A stretch of 35,150 bases of DNA. Source: Deinococcus multiflagellatus. GTDB taxonomy: Bacteria; Deinococcota; Deinococci; Deinococcales; Deinococcaceae. Shown here one piece after another: positions 14,942 to 21,711 of this stretch. A program made the position numbers and the translations under genes. Below the pieces are notes generated by a model, which saw nothing but the letters and a program-made list of their open reading frames with translations, did not search any database and was not told the DNA's origin. The stretch is taken from contig NZ_JAIQXV010000029.1 in NCBI RefSeq assembly GCF_020166415.1, forward strand, positions 1 to 35,150, read 5' to 3'. The first letter of the stretch is position 1; the number at the start of each line of letters is the position of its first letter.

Positions 14942-14953
14942 AATTGCGCAATT
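14942..14953. promoter_or_regulatory. 12-bp palindrome upstream of the HU gene
   Basis: AATTGCGCAATT is perfectly self-complementary and lies 51 bp before the HU ATG, in an AT-richer patch. An imperfect ACCCG-N8-CGGGT repeat lies between it and the gene. Possible operator; no known match. Confidence 0.3.
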
Positions 14954-14963
14954 GGGATGCTGC

Positions 14964-15398
14964 TCAGGACGGTGTCAACCCCTTGGTCTGCAGCAGCGCT
15001 TCGATCCGCGACCAGGGAATGACCCGGCGTAGTGCGCCGCACTGGGCGGCCCCCTTGGGCCCTGCCGCTTCGACCGCCGCAACCGCTTGCTGCAGCGTCT
15101 CTGGTGTCTCGCCCAGTGCCTCGGCCAGCCAGAGTAAGCCCGGCGCGCACTGGAAGTGGGTATAGAAGTGCCGCGCGTCCTGGCCTGGCCGTTGCCGCTG
15201 GTAGGCGCCACCCTGCCCGTACTCGCCCAGCCAGCCGATCAGATGCGCTTTTTGCGAGGAGTACCAGGGTCGCGTGCGCAGCGGATGGCGCGTCTCAAAG
15301 GCGTCGGTGATGGGTTGCCGGGTGGGCAGGGTGCCGATCAAGAGCCGGAGCGCCTCGACGCTGACATGCCGGCCCTCATGGCCCTGGGCTGGGGTCAT
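14964..15398 (-). CDS. Hypothetical phage/plasmid-type protein
   Basis: The 144-residue protein contains 'RTRPWYSSQKAHLIGWLGEY' (about 40-60), 'ARHFYTHFQCAPGLLWLAEAL' (about 72-93, split by a turn) and a C-terminal 'RRVIPWSRIEALLQTKG'. Proteins of this pattern (R-x-x-Y-Y/W-SSQK-x-H-x-x-GWL) recur in phages and plasmids without known function. ATG 15398 is chosen because GGAGGGG lies just upstream on the minus strand and because it overlaps the stop of a tiny upstream ORF (ATGA). No membrane segment. Function unknown. Confidence 0.7.
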   Translation of the reverse strand: MTPAQGHEGRHVSVEALRLLIGTLPTRQPITDAFETRHPLRTRPWYSSQKAHLIGWLGEYGQGGAYQRQRPGQDARHFYTHFQCAPGLLWLAEALGETPETLQQAVAAVEAAGPKGAAQCGALRRVIPWSRIEALLQTKGLTPS

Positions 15399-15514
15399 GC
15401 GGCCCCTCCGCGGCGCTCCAAGTTTAGGGCCAGCAGGCGCTCTTGGTAGGCGGCGCACTCGGTCAGGCGCGGCGCGAGGTCACGCCATTTGGCGGCAAAC
15501 GCATGGGGCTGCAT
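15395..15514 (-). CDS. Tiny ORF (39 residues) coupled to the 14964-15398 gene
   Basis: Starting at ATG 15514 (a GTG lies two codons upstream at 15520) the minus strand encodes 39 residues including 'WRDLAPRLTECAAYQERLLA', ending in TGA that overlaps the next ATG by 4 bp. The helical, charged sequence and the stop-start overlap argue that it is translated, but no strong Shine-Dalgarno sequence is present. It may be a small partner of the downstream protein. Confidence 0.45.
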   Translation of the reverse strand: MQPHAFAAKWRDLAPRLTECAAYQERLLALNLERRGGAA

Positions 15515-15633
15515 GGCCACCCAGTATGGCGGGGCGGGCGGGGTGAAGCGTACTCACCTTCGTGCTGGACGCCCCCGGCGGGGGATGCAGCAGGTCTTCT
15601 TTCAACGGCTGCGGCGGCATGCGACCCTGCGGC

Positions 15634-16338
15634 ATGGAACTGCTGGGCTTCATCATCGCGTTCGTGTTCATGGGCGCCTGCATTGGGATTGGCGTGAAGG
15701 GCGGTCGGTGGCTGCTGCGCATGCTGCAAAGCCGCGTGGCGGTGTCGGCCCCGCAGACCCGCCAGGACACCACCTTCCGCCGAACCCCTGCACCCAGCCG
15801 CCCGCCCGTGGACCCCTTCCAAGGCCTGGACGCCGAGATCCGCGCGCGGGTTGCGGCCCAAGAAGCGGCACAGCGCATGCCTGTTCCCACGCCGGAGGGG
15901 GTCCCGGACAGCCTGCCCCTGCGCACGAAGCAGTACTTCTTCGCCCGCAGTGAAGCGGCGTTTCTGGCGGTGCTGGAGCAGGCCCTGCCCGCTGGGTACC
16001 GTGTGTTCCCGAACGTGCGTCTAAATGACCTGTTCTTCATCGCGACCCGCCACCCGGGGCAGCAGAAAGGCACGTATGCCCGCCTGCGCGACAAGCACGT
16101 GGATTTCCTGGTGGTGTCCCTGCCCGAGCACCGCCCGGTGTTTGCCATTGAGCTGGACGGCGCCAGCCACGACACGAAAGAGCAGCAGTACCGCGACGCG
16201 GTCAAGGACGTGGCCTTCCGGAGCGCCGGCCTGCCCCTGATCCGGTTGCGGGCCGAGACGACGCACACCCCAGCCTCGTTGCAGGCGGTGCTGAGCCGCC
16301 ACCTCAGCCACGCGACCCTGGGCCGCGCCCACGCCTGA
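15634..16338 (+). CDS. Membrane-anchored DUF2726 (restriction-endonuclease-fold) protein
   Basis: The 234-residue protein has an N-terminal membrane segment 'LLGFIIAFVFMGACIGIGV' (about 3-21), a polar Pro-rich linker, and a C-terminal DUF2726 domain: 'KQYFFARSEAAFLAVLEQAL' (about 98-118), 'VFPNVRLNDLFF', 'KHVDFLVVSLPEHRPVFAIEL' in part (about 160-180, giving D and E-x-D residues of a PD-(D/E)xK-like core) and 'AFRSAGLPLIRLRAET'. DUF2726 domains occur with helicases, topoisomerase-type zinc fingers and nucleases, so DNA processing is likely, though activity is unproven. The ATG at 15634 puts the membrane helix at the N-terminus; ATG 15562 or 15619 are alternatives. It ends 30 bp before the 16369 gene. 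Confidence 0.75.
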   Translation: MELLGFIIAFVFMGACIGIGVKGGRWLLRMLQSRVAVSAPQTRQDTTFRRTPAPSRPPVDPFQGLDAEIRARVAAQEAAQRMPVPTPEGVPDSLPLRTKQYFFARSEAAFLAVLEQALPAGYRVFPNVRLNDLFFIATRHPGQQKGTYARLRDKHVDFLVVSLPEHRPVFAIELDGASHDTKEQQYRDAVKDVAFRSAGLPLIRLRAETTHTPASLQAVLSRHLSHATLGRAHA

Positions 16339-16368
16339 AGGCGGCGGACCGTCCTTTATCCTGCCAGC

Positions 16369-16599
16369 ATGCCTGACCAGCCCCCGAGGGTCTACGTGAC
16401 GGTCAGTCACGTGGAGACCGGCGAGGTGGTGCGCCGGCTGGGGCCGTACGAGAGCGCGGCGGCTGCGCGCCGGGCTCTGCCTGCCTTTACTGGGCAGGCC
16501 ATGTCGTGGGAACGGGGCAAGGACACCTGGCGCACAGAGAAATATCCGCTGTCCTACCAGGTGCCCGCCGATGAGCCGGACAACCTTGACGCATCCTGA
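16369..16599 (+). CDS. Small hypothetical protein, leaderless
   Basis: The 76-residue protein ('PRVYVTVSHVETGEVVRRLG' start, then 'ESAAAARRALPAF', 'YQVPADEPDNLDAS' end) looks like a small beta-alpha-beta domain. No family is recognised. A textbook leaderless start is visible: TATCCT (16357-16362), six nt, ATG at 16369, with no Shine-Dalgarno sequence. The box lies in the 30-bp gap after the DUF2726 gene, so it has its own promoter. Confidence 0.65.
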   Translation: MPDQPPRVYVTVSHVETGEVVRRLGPYESAAAARRALPAFTGQAMSWERGKDTWRTEKYPLSYQVPADEPDNLDAS

Positions 16600-16624
16600 A
16601 TACGACGCTTTCTCGGAGAAATCG

Positions 16625-16649
16625 AGGCGGCCCTTGGGGCGCCTTCTTT
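16625..16649 (+). terminator. Terminator after the 16369 gene
   Basis: AGGCG and CGCCT with additional imperfect pairing (GCCC/GGGG) form a hairpin followed by TTCTTT. Confidence 0.55.
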
Positions 16650-16710
16650 ACGCCAACACTACAGCGCTGGACTGACCTCACCTGAATGTGGAGGGACCGC
16701 GCGACAGGGG

Positions 16711-16740
16711 AGGGAGGCGGAGTATCTGTTCCGCCTCCCT
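16711..16740. terminator. Strong hairpin downstream of the astacin gene
   Basis: AGGGAGGCGGA and TCCGCCTCCCT form an 11-bp perfect stem with an 8-nt loop, between convergent genes. Neither side has a good T run, so it may act in mRNA 3'-end protection as much as termination. Confidence 0.5.
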
Positions 16741-16778
16741 CCCTGGTATGTTGCCTAACCGCTGACTCAGGTCCCGTC

Positions 16779-17843
16779 TTAGTAGCCGTAGCGCATTTTC
16801 AGGGCCTGAACATCCAGATCACTCAGGTCATTGCGCTGACCCAGCACGGTGCCGGCGGGAACCGGCTGTTTGGTGGTGTACAGCACCGTCCCCGGGGCCG
16901 TCGACATGGCGCCGCCCCAGTCGTTCGGGTCGTACAGCATGATCGACCCATAATCGAAACTGGTGATCTGGTTCTGGTCAACGTCACGGGCCCAGTACGC
17001 GAAGAAATTGTCACGGCCCGTCTGGTTCAGGGCGTTCCAGTTGACGTTAATGTACGTGTCGCGGTCTGGGCGCTGGTGTTCATGCGCTACGCCCAGAGCA
17101 TGCAGAATCTCATGCTGGGCAATCCCCACCACCTGGCAGGTGCCCGTTCTAAGATCCGGCGGCTGGAGGTTCAGCTGCTGAACACCGCCAGCTCGACCCA
17201 AGCGCGACCAGCAGCCATTGTTTGCCGTCTCCGTAAACCGAATGCGGTTGGGTGCCGTGGTCGAGGGCACGAAGTAGATTCGGGGGACCTTGGCCTGAAT
17301 CCGCCGCATGGCCTCGGTCACGACCGCCTGGCCGCTGGCGCCCATCGTCGCACTCAGGGGCTCGTAGTACACGGGCGTATTGCCGTTGGCATCCTGATCC
17401 CAGCGGGCGCCTTCCCAACTGGTCAAGCAGCCACCCCACCAGGTCATCGATGGGCAACGGAAGAGGATCATCCCTTGCTCGCTGAGCTGCCCAGGGTTGG
17501 CTTTGGCCTTCAGAAACTCTTCGTACTGGGCGATGTTCTTCTGCACCTCGGCAAGATCGCCCAGCACAATGTCGTTGTCGACGGCCAGGTTGCCCACCGA
17601 GGTGTAGTGGATCTGCTCGCCGTTGGCAAAGGTGTAGCTGTGACGCACCTTGACCTGTGAGAGGGCCTGTGAAGACAACGTCGTGGCCTCGCGGGCGCTG
17701 ATCACCGGCAGGGCCGCAGCCATCTGCTCATGACCCAGCATGGGGTTGTGCGCAGATGGCGCCGCGGGGGTCTGCGGGTTGAGTTGACTACAGGCAGACA
17801 AGGCCAAGCTCAGGACAACGAGGGAAGGAAAGCGCTTCATCAT
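16779..17843 (-). CDS. Astacin-family (M12A) zinc metalloprotease lipoprotein
   Basis: The 354-residue protein has a lipoprotein signal (SLALSAC, Cys near 18), a propeptide-like region, and an astacin catalytic domain with the long zinc motif HEILHALGVAHEHQRPDRD (about 243-261) and a Met-turn 'SIMLYDPNDW' (about 298-307), with conserved Cys residues around them ('SMTWWGGCLTSWEG', 'NNGCWSRLG', 'RTGTCQVVG') that probably form disulfides. Astacins are secreted endopeptidases. It acts outside the cytoplasmic membrane, anchored by lipid. The start ATG-ATG at 17843 follows GAGGAG. The C-terminus ends soon after the catalytic domain, without extra modules. A stem-loop lies in its 5' region at 17894-17925. 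Confidence 0.93.
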   Translation of the reverse strand: MMKRFPSLVVLSLALSACSQLNPQTPAAPSAHNPMLGHEQMAAALPVISAREATTLSSQALSQVKVRHSYTFANGEQIHYTSVGNLAVDNDIVLGDLAEVQKNIAQYEEFLKAKANPGQLSEQGMILFRCPSMTWWGGCLTSWEGARWDQDANGNTPVYYEPLSATMGASGQAVVTEAMRRIQAKVPRIYFVPSTTAPNRIRFTETANNGCWSRLGRAGGVQQLNLQPPDLRTGTCQVVGIAQHEILHALGVAHEHQRPDRDTYINVNWNALNQTGRDNFFAYWARDVDQNQITSFDYGSIMLYDPNDWGGAMSTAPGTVLYTTKQPVPAGTVLGQRNDLSDLDVQALKMRYGY

Positions 17844-18203
17844 GACTCCTCAACACCGCTTGGGGTGGCCAACAGCAAAAAGGCCGGGGCAGGGCTCGAA
17901 AGCGGCGGACCACCGCGCTTCGAGCATGGAAAAAACGAACGGCAGCACCCTGTCAGAAAGACCAGACCTCTTCTTCCAAAAAAGGGACTTCGCCGGCCTC
18001 TGAAAGGCAGGTGAGTGTAAGGCGAAAGATTCGCTCATTTCAGGTCAGATATGGAGCCTGGCCCCTGCACTTTGTGGTAGGTGCTCACCCTTTAACACGA
18101 ACACGTTCTGCAGGAGCAGCCGTCCAGTAGGTGAAGTCGATGGTTCAACGGCACATAACCCTCTACGCCAAAACGCAGGTCGGGGCGGTAGCCTCTCCTT
18201 TGC
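17844..18203. other. Gap of 360 bp: hairpin near the protease start and a possible gene remnant
   Basis: GCTCGAA (17894-17900) and TTCGAGC (17919-17925) with further pairing form a stem 50 bp before the astacin ATG, possibly in its mRNA leader. On the minus strand between about 18050 and 18195 a reading 'YRPDLRFGVEGYVPLNH' continues, after a frame change near 18133, into 'LLLQNVFVLKGEHLPQ', which looks like decayed coding sequence. The short ORF at 17850-18038 is not convincing. No other feature is seen. Confidence 0.3.
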
Positions 18204-18561
18204 CTATCTCTTGAGCCACGCCTGCAGGTCATTCCAGCCCCAGGTGCCGTACCCATCCGGGGCCTCTCCATGCAGCTGGCGCCATTGCCAGGTGCCGCCC
18301 TCGCGTGTCATGGTCGCCAGAGCGCCGGAGCCCCGGGGGCGTGGTACAGGGTGCGCTCCGAAGTGGTGTGCGCGTCGCTGGGCAGGGGGCGGCCGAGCTG
18401 GAAGGTCACGCCCTGTAGGGTACTGCTCAGCAGCCGTAACACGGCTCCGCCTGCATGAAGGCGCACTTCCAGCACGGGTCCTGGGCCATACCAGTGGCCC
18501 CGAAGGCCAGCACCAGGATGAGGAGACCGATCAGGGGACGCAAAGGCACAACGTGGGTCAT
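18204..18561 (-). pseudogene. Frameshifted gene for a small exported protein
   Basis: From ATG 18561 the minus strand encodes a signal-peptide-like start (MTHVVPLRPLIGLLILVLAF), then changes frame at the C run 18498-18501 into 'WYGPGPVLEVRLHAGGAVLR' and on to 'SERTLYHA', and changes frame again at the G run 18335-18339 into 'RGSGALATMTREGGTWQWRQ' and '...WGWNDLQAWLKR', ending with TAG at 18204. One added base in each run restores a single ORF of about 119 residues. TACACT lies 7 nt before the ATG with TTGAGA upstream, so the promoter looks intact. Either the gene is newly broken or both runs are one base short in the assembly. I know no family. Confidence 0.6.
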
Positions 18562-18806
18562 ACCGGGCAGTGTAGGGGGCCTACGCGGCTCTCAACGCCG
18601 CAGCTGCGCCGCGGGTCCACTCAACAGGGGGGCAGGGCTCAAACAGCGGCGCGGAGCAGGGCACTGGGCTACACCAGCGGCACCCCCTTTCCCAACGGCT
18701 TGATCCCGACGGCCGCCCCAGCACCCGTGCTGCTGGTGATCATGCGGCCCGACAGGGTGGTCAATCCCGAAGACAACGCGCTTTGAGGCGTGCCAGACTG
18801 ACGGAC

Positions 18807-19010
18807 GTGAGCGACGACCCCGAGGTGATCACGGTGCTGGAGATCAGCGGTGGCCTGGCCAGCGTGCGCCTGCCGGATACCAGTATTGAGATCTGGCCCC
18901 TGGGGCGCCTGCCGGTCGGGGTGGAGGTGGACGATCAGGTAGGCGTGACGGTCACAGATGGTACCTGGACGACCGCGTTGCTCCCCGGCCCCGCAGGACT
19001 GATCGCCTGA
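18807..19010 (+). CDS. DUF3006-like small protein
   Basis: The protein (67 residues from GTG 18807) shows the DUF3006 pattern also seen in the 30792 gene: 'ISGGLASVRLPDTSIEIWPL', then 'GRLPVGVEVDDQVGVTVTDG'; the other copy has 'IEGRFARVERENGATEDWPL' then 'ASLPCGVREGDLVRVTVDGG'. These are small beta-barrel-like proteins usually found beside ComEC-like metallo-beta-lactamases. Here no such partner is adjacent; the neighbour is a helical unknown overlapping by one base (TGATG at 19008). The upstream box CAGACT 7 nt before GTG is a weak leaderless signal. ATG 18783 would be an alternative start. Confidence 0.55.
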   Translation: MSDDPEVITVLEISGGLASVRLPDTSIEIWPLGRLPVGVEVDDQVGVTVTDGTWTTALLPGPAGLIA

Positions 19011-19330
19011 TGGAAGAGGTGTGGTGGGACGGGCCCCGGGACGACGTGCGCCGCGCGCCCCTGCTGCCGCTGGCACCACCTGAGCAGCGCACGCTGAAGG
19101 GGCTGCTGCGCCTTTACGCGCCCCAGCACATGGACGAGACCGTCGATGCCCTGCGCGCCCGTCTCAACGAGGGCTACCTCGACCCAGACGACCGCCGGGT
19201 GCTGTACGGCATGACCCGGGACCGGCTGAAGGCCCTCTCCGAGCAGGGCCGCCCATTGCCCAGTAATCTGGTGCAGGCCTACCGGGCCCTCAAACCCCAG
19301 CCCCGGCGGCCCCGGGGCCTGCTGGCCTAG
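19010..19330 (+). CDS. Hypothetical protein
   Basis: The 106-residue, Arg/Leu/Pro-rich helical protein ('EQRTLKGLLRLYAPQHMDET', 'LNEGYLDPDDRRVLYGMTRD' in the middle) is not recognised. Its ATG overlaps the stop of the DUF3006-like gene (TGATG), so it is probably translated from the same message. The basic C-terminus 'KPQPRRPRGLLA' could contact nucleic acid, but this is only a composition hint. It converges with the degenerate repeat gene at 19349. Confidence 0.6.
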   Translation: MEEVWWDGPRDDVRRAPLLPLAPPEQRTLKGLLRLYAPQHMDETVDALRARLNEGYLDPDDRRVLYGMTRDRLKALSEQGRPLPSNLVQAYRALKPQPRRPRGLLA

Positions 19331-19348
19331 CGCAGGATGTGCCGGTCC

Positions 19349-19962
19349 TCACGGCCCGGTCGGTGCCGGCACCGGCGCTGCCGGGAGTCCCTGCTCGGTG
19401 GTGCTGCCGTCCGGCAGGACCACCCGGATGCGGTCGCTGCCGCCCTCGGTCCAGCGGGCCAGCACCTGGGGCTCCCCGGTGAGGCGGGCCCAGTTGACGG
19501 CCGCCGTCACGCGCACCTGGGGGGCAATGGGCGTCGGGGCGCGGCGGTTCACCGCCACGGCCCGGATCGGCGTAGGGGCGAGCGCAGCGCGCTGGGCGGC
19601 CACGGCCTGCCCCAGTGGGAGGGCCTGGACCCGGGCCAGTTCCGCTTCGAGCGCCTGCACCTGCTCAGCCGTCAGGGCAAAGCGCCGGCGCCCCACCTGC
19701 AGGTGGGCCACGAAGCCGGGCGGGAGGGGGCGCCCCTGGCCCTCACCCTGCCGCACGAGCCGGGCGCAGCGGCCCGCGTCGCCGCGTGGCAGCAGCTGGC
19801 CGTTCTGCCGCACGTACTAGGCCAAGTCGCCCACATACTCGGCCAGGGGCGGGCGCAGGTAGCGGATCTCCTGCACCCCGGCCTCAATGGTGCCGTGCGG
19901 GGGTGGTGCCAGATCAGCACCGGCTCGTGGTAGGTAAACTTGCGGTCAGAGGTGCTGGTCAT
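19349..19962 (-). pseudogene. Degenerate gene, full-length copy of the duplicated segment
   Basis: The minus strand begins with ATG 19962 (MTSTSDRKFTYHEPVLIWHH), must shift frame at the G run 19899-19903 to continue as 'PHGTIEAGVQEIRYLRPPLA' and 'EYVGDLA', meets an in-frame TAG at 19817-19819, and then continues as 'YVRQNGQLLPRGDAGRCARL' to '...STTEQGLPAAPVPAPTGP'. The last part is open as a 154-residue ORF from GTG 19813. The continuity of sense on both sides of frameshift and stop suggests one former protein of about 204 residues. The 19813 ORF could still be translated. The same two defects are present in the second copy at 33236-33750, so duplication came after the damage, or a systematic cause acts on both. 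Confidence 0.6.
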
Positions 19963-19989
19963 GCGGAAATCGGCGTTACCCTAGCCCAG
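19457..19989. repeat. 533-bp duplicated segment, copy 1
   Basis: Direct repeat of 33245-33777 with a constant offset of 13788 bp. By eye the copies differ at only three positions, all close to the ends (one near 19475, two near 19964 and 19977). Copy 1 is continuous with the C-terminal part of the gene; copy 2 has lost it. Confidence 0.9.
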
Positions 19990-20112
19990 CTCATCTGCAC
20001 GGGCAAGGGACCCGCTGACCCCGCCAGTGGGAGGCTCACTCGTTAACCCCCAATCAGGGGGGTCAAACCAAAATGGCCTGGCATTACTACGCTGGAGATT
20101 GAGGGGGGACGC

Positions 20113-20520
20113 ATGGCACGATTGGACGAGACGCATGACGACGGCGGACGACGCTATTCCCTGGCTGGCCAGCCACTCTCCTGCGGCGACCTGTTGGAGG
20201 TGCAGCTCAGGGACGGCTGGCTGCCAGTGCGGTTCGAGATGGACGCCCAGGGGTACGCAGTGTTTTACCTGCCCCTCAGTGAGGGGCGGGGCCTTGAGAG
20301 CCAGGTCGAACTGCGCCTGCCCGATTTCGCGGATCTGCGCTGGCCCCAGGAGGACGTGCACGCCAACATCCAAGTGGCGAAGCTGCGCGGCCTGGTTGAA
20401 GCCCTGACCGACCTGGTGCAGCGCCCTGACGATGCCAGCGATGAGGAACGCGCGCAGGCCGCAGCTGAGGCGCGCGCCCTGCTGCGCGAGACGGCTCCAC
20501 GGGTTCTGGAGGCCTTATGA
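20113..20520 (+). CDS. DUF5348-like plasmid protein
   Basis: The 135-residue protein has 'RRYSLAGQPLSCGDLLEVQL' and 'DGWLPVRFEMDAQGYAVFYL' (about 13-55), followed by 'LSEGRGLESQVELRLP': the pattern 'G-x-x-L-x-x-G-D-x-LEV-x-x-x-x-x-W-x-x-x-R-x-E' of DUF5348, a small beta domain frequent on plasmids and of unknown role. The C-terminal half is helical. ATG 20113 has a purine-rich SD-like run (GAGGGGGG) and TACGCT about 20 nt upstream as -10. It overlaps the next gene by ATGA. Family call is tentative. Confidence 0.65.
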   Translation: MARLDETHDDGGRRYSLAGQPLSCGDLLEVQLRDGWLPVRFEMDAQGYAVFYLPLSEGRGLESQVELRLPDFADLRWPQEDVHANIQVAKLRGLVEALTDLVQRPDDASDEERAQAAAEARALLRETAPRVLEAL

Positions 20521-20762
20521 CGAAGCCCGAACTGCCGGCCGGTGTGGAAGAGCTGTTTGGGGCCCTGTTGAAAACACCCCATGAGGGCCTGAGTACCGTG
20601 AGCACGGAACTGGAGGGGGTCAAGACGTTCGCCCGGAAGCTTCTGGACAGCGCCCAGGGTGGGGAGGCCAGGGCACTCCTGGGCGACCTGCTGGACTGGG
20701 TGGATGGCCGACAGGCCCTGGTGGACCTGACGTTGGCCAGCAAGACCCGGCCTAGCCGTTAA
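20517..20762 (+). CDS. Small helical hypothetical protein coupled to the DUF5348-like gene
   Basis: The 81-residue protein ('GVEELFGALLKTPHEGLSTV', 'KTFARKLLDSAQGGEARALL' in the middle) is amphipathic and fully helical by composition, with no known family. The ATGA overlap (20517-20520) with the upstream gene indicates translational coupling and a joint function. Confidence 0.65.
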   Translation: MTKPELPAGVEELFGALLKTPHEGLSTVSTELEGVKTFARKLLDSAQGGEARALLGDLLDWVDGRQALVDLTLASKTRPSR

Positions 20763-21432
20763 GCCCGGGCGCGCCTACGCCAGGTGTGGGAGCTTTTCCT
20801 TGAGGCCGCTGAGCTTTTGAGCGGTGGGTGACGCGCTAGGGTGAGTGATCCTCTCGCCACCACACTGGGCCACCTATGTGAACACGAGGGCTGGGCGCTG
20901 ACCGAGCGCGGCGCCGCGCAGCAGGTGCTGTGCGACCCTCTGCCAGCTGGCGAAGACCAGACTCTGGCGCTTCGCCACTGGATTCTGGAAGACCGATCGC
21001 GCAGCGGCGGCCGCCCCTTTACTTTTTCGGTGCACACTGCTGTACCGTCCGAGCCCACCACGCAGTCGGTCAGGGTGGCCGTATAGCTGGGGCTGGTTAG
21101 GTTCGCTGCGTCGGCCGAGGGGGCGCGGGGTGTGGTGGTTGTCGCCGGGGCCGATGCAGCAGCGGCCACCCCCGAATTGCGGATGCCGACGTTGCTCAGG
21201 ACGTCGCCGTTGTACACCACGCGGGCAAACGACCCCACCTTTGCCTGGATCGGGAACTTGGCAGTCACGCGCACGGGCAGGTTCTTGCACACCGTGGCGC
21301 TGACGTACCCGCTTGGTCGCCTTCCCCACCCTGCCGGTCCGGGCTCTGCACCGGTGGCGGAGGACCGGCCCGCCAGGCAAGCCCCTTCCCTGGACCACCG
21401 GTTCACCCCTCCTCGTCCGGTAGGCTGTCAGG
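20763..21432. other. Mosaic stretch of 670 bp with two truncated gene remnants
   Basis: From about 20841 to 21005 the plus strand reads like the start of a gene (GTG; 'LGHLCEHEGWALTERGAAQQ', 'LRHWILEDRSRSGG'). From about 21016 to 21305 the minus strand instead reads like part of an exported protein ('VCKNLPVRVTAKFPIQAKVG', 'FARVVYNGDVLSNVGIRN', a Thr/Ala/Ser linker, then 'YTATLTDCVVGSDGTAVCTE'), without a start or a natural end. The two meet near 21005-21016, as expected of a rearrangement junction. 21306-21432 holds nothing I can name except the TAGGCT box for the next gene. Confidence 0.4.
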
Positions 21433-21668
21433 ATGACGCGTCGACTCGGCGCGGGACTGCTGACCTTGGGCGTGACGCTCCTCACGCTGCTCGTCGCGGC
21501 CACCTTGACCGTGCTGTGCCTGTACATTCCCTTTCTGGGCCTGATCGTGGCGGGGCTCTGGGAGACCCAAGCCAGCCACACTGGGGTGGTGCGCCTGGGG
21601 GCGGCGTGCGCGCCATGGGGCTGGGCGCCCTGCTGGTGGGAACCTGGCTGCGCCGCCGTTGGCCCTAG
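21433..21668 (+). pseudogene. Small membrane protein gene with one frameshift
   Basis: A leaderless start is clear: TAGGCT (21421-21426), six nt, ATG at 21433. The product begins MTRRLGAGLLTLGVTLLTLL with two hydrophobic segments (about 5-28 and 31-44), then at the G run 21597-21601 the sense moves to another frame that gives 'VRAMGLGALLVGTWLRRRWP' and TAG at 21666-21668. One extra G in the run would join them into a protein of about 78 residues with three membrane segments and a basic end. Without it, the frame stays open far downstream as antisense of dnaE2, which is not credible. Confidence 0.55.
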
Positions 21669-21711
21669 CCCCAGAGCCGCCAAGTTGAACGGAGGCCCTG
21701 ACGGCGGCGCG

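Noticed and set aside
17850..18038. 62-codon minus-strand ORF upstream of the astacin gene
   Set aside because: No start signals, includes the hairpin and no protein-like pattern beyond chance.
18211..18786. Plus-strand ORF of 191 codons
   Set aside because: Antisense to the better supported frameshifted minus-strand gene with signal peptide and TACACT promoter.
19813..19903. Programmed frameshift or stop readthrough in the repeat gene
   Set aside because: No slippery heptamer with a downstream structure is evident and a plain TAG follows; simple decay or a base error is enough. Kept open only as a note in the duplication finding.
19457..19989. The 533-bp repeat as an insertion sequence or MITE
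   Set aside because: No terminal inverted repeats, no target-site duplication and no transposase-like residues are seen.
21007..21014. NotI-type octamer GCGGCCGC at the mosaic junction as a sign of cloning
   Set aside because: Expected by chance in DNA of this GC content; no vector sequence around it.
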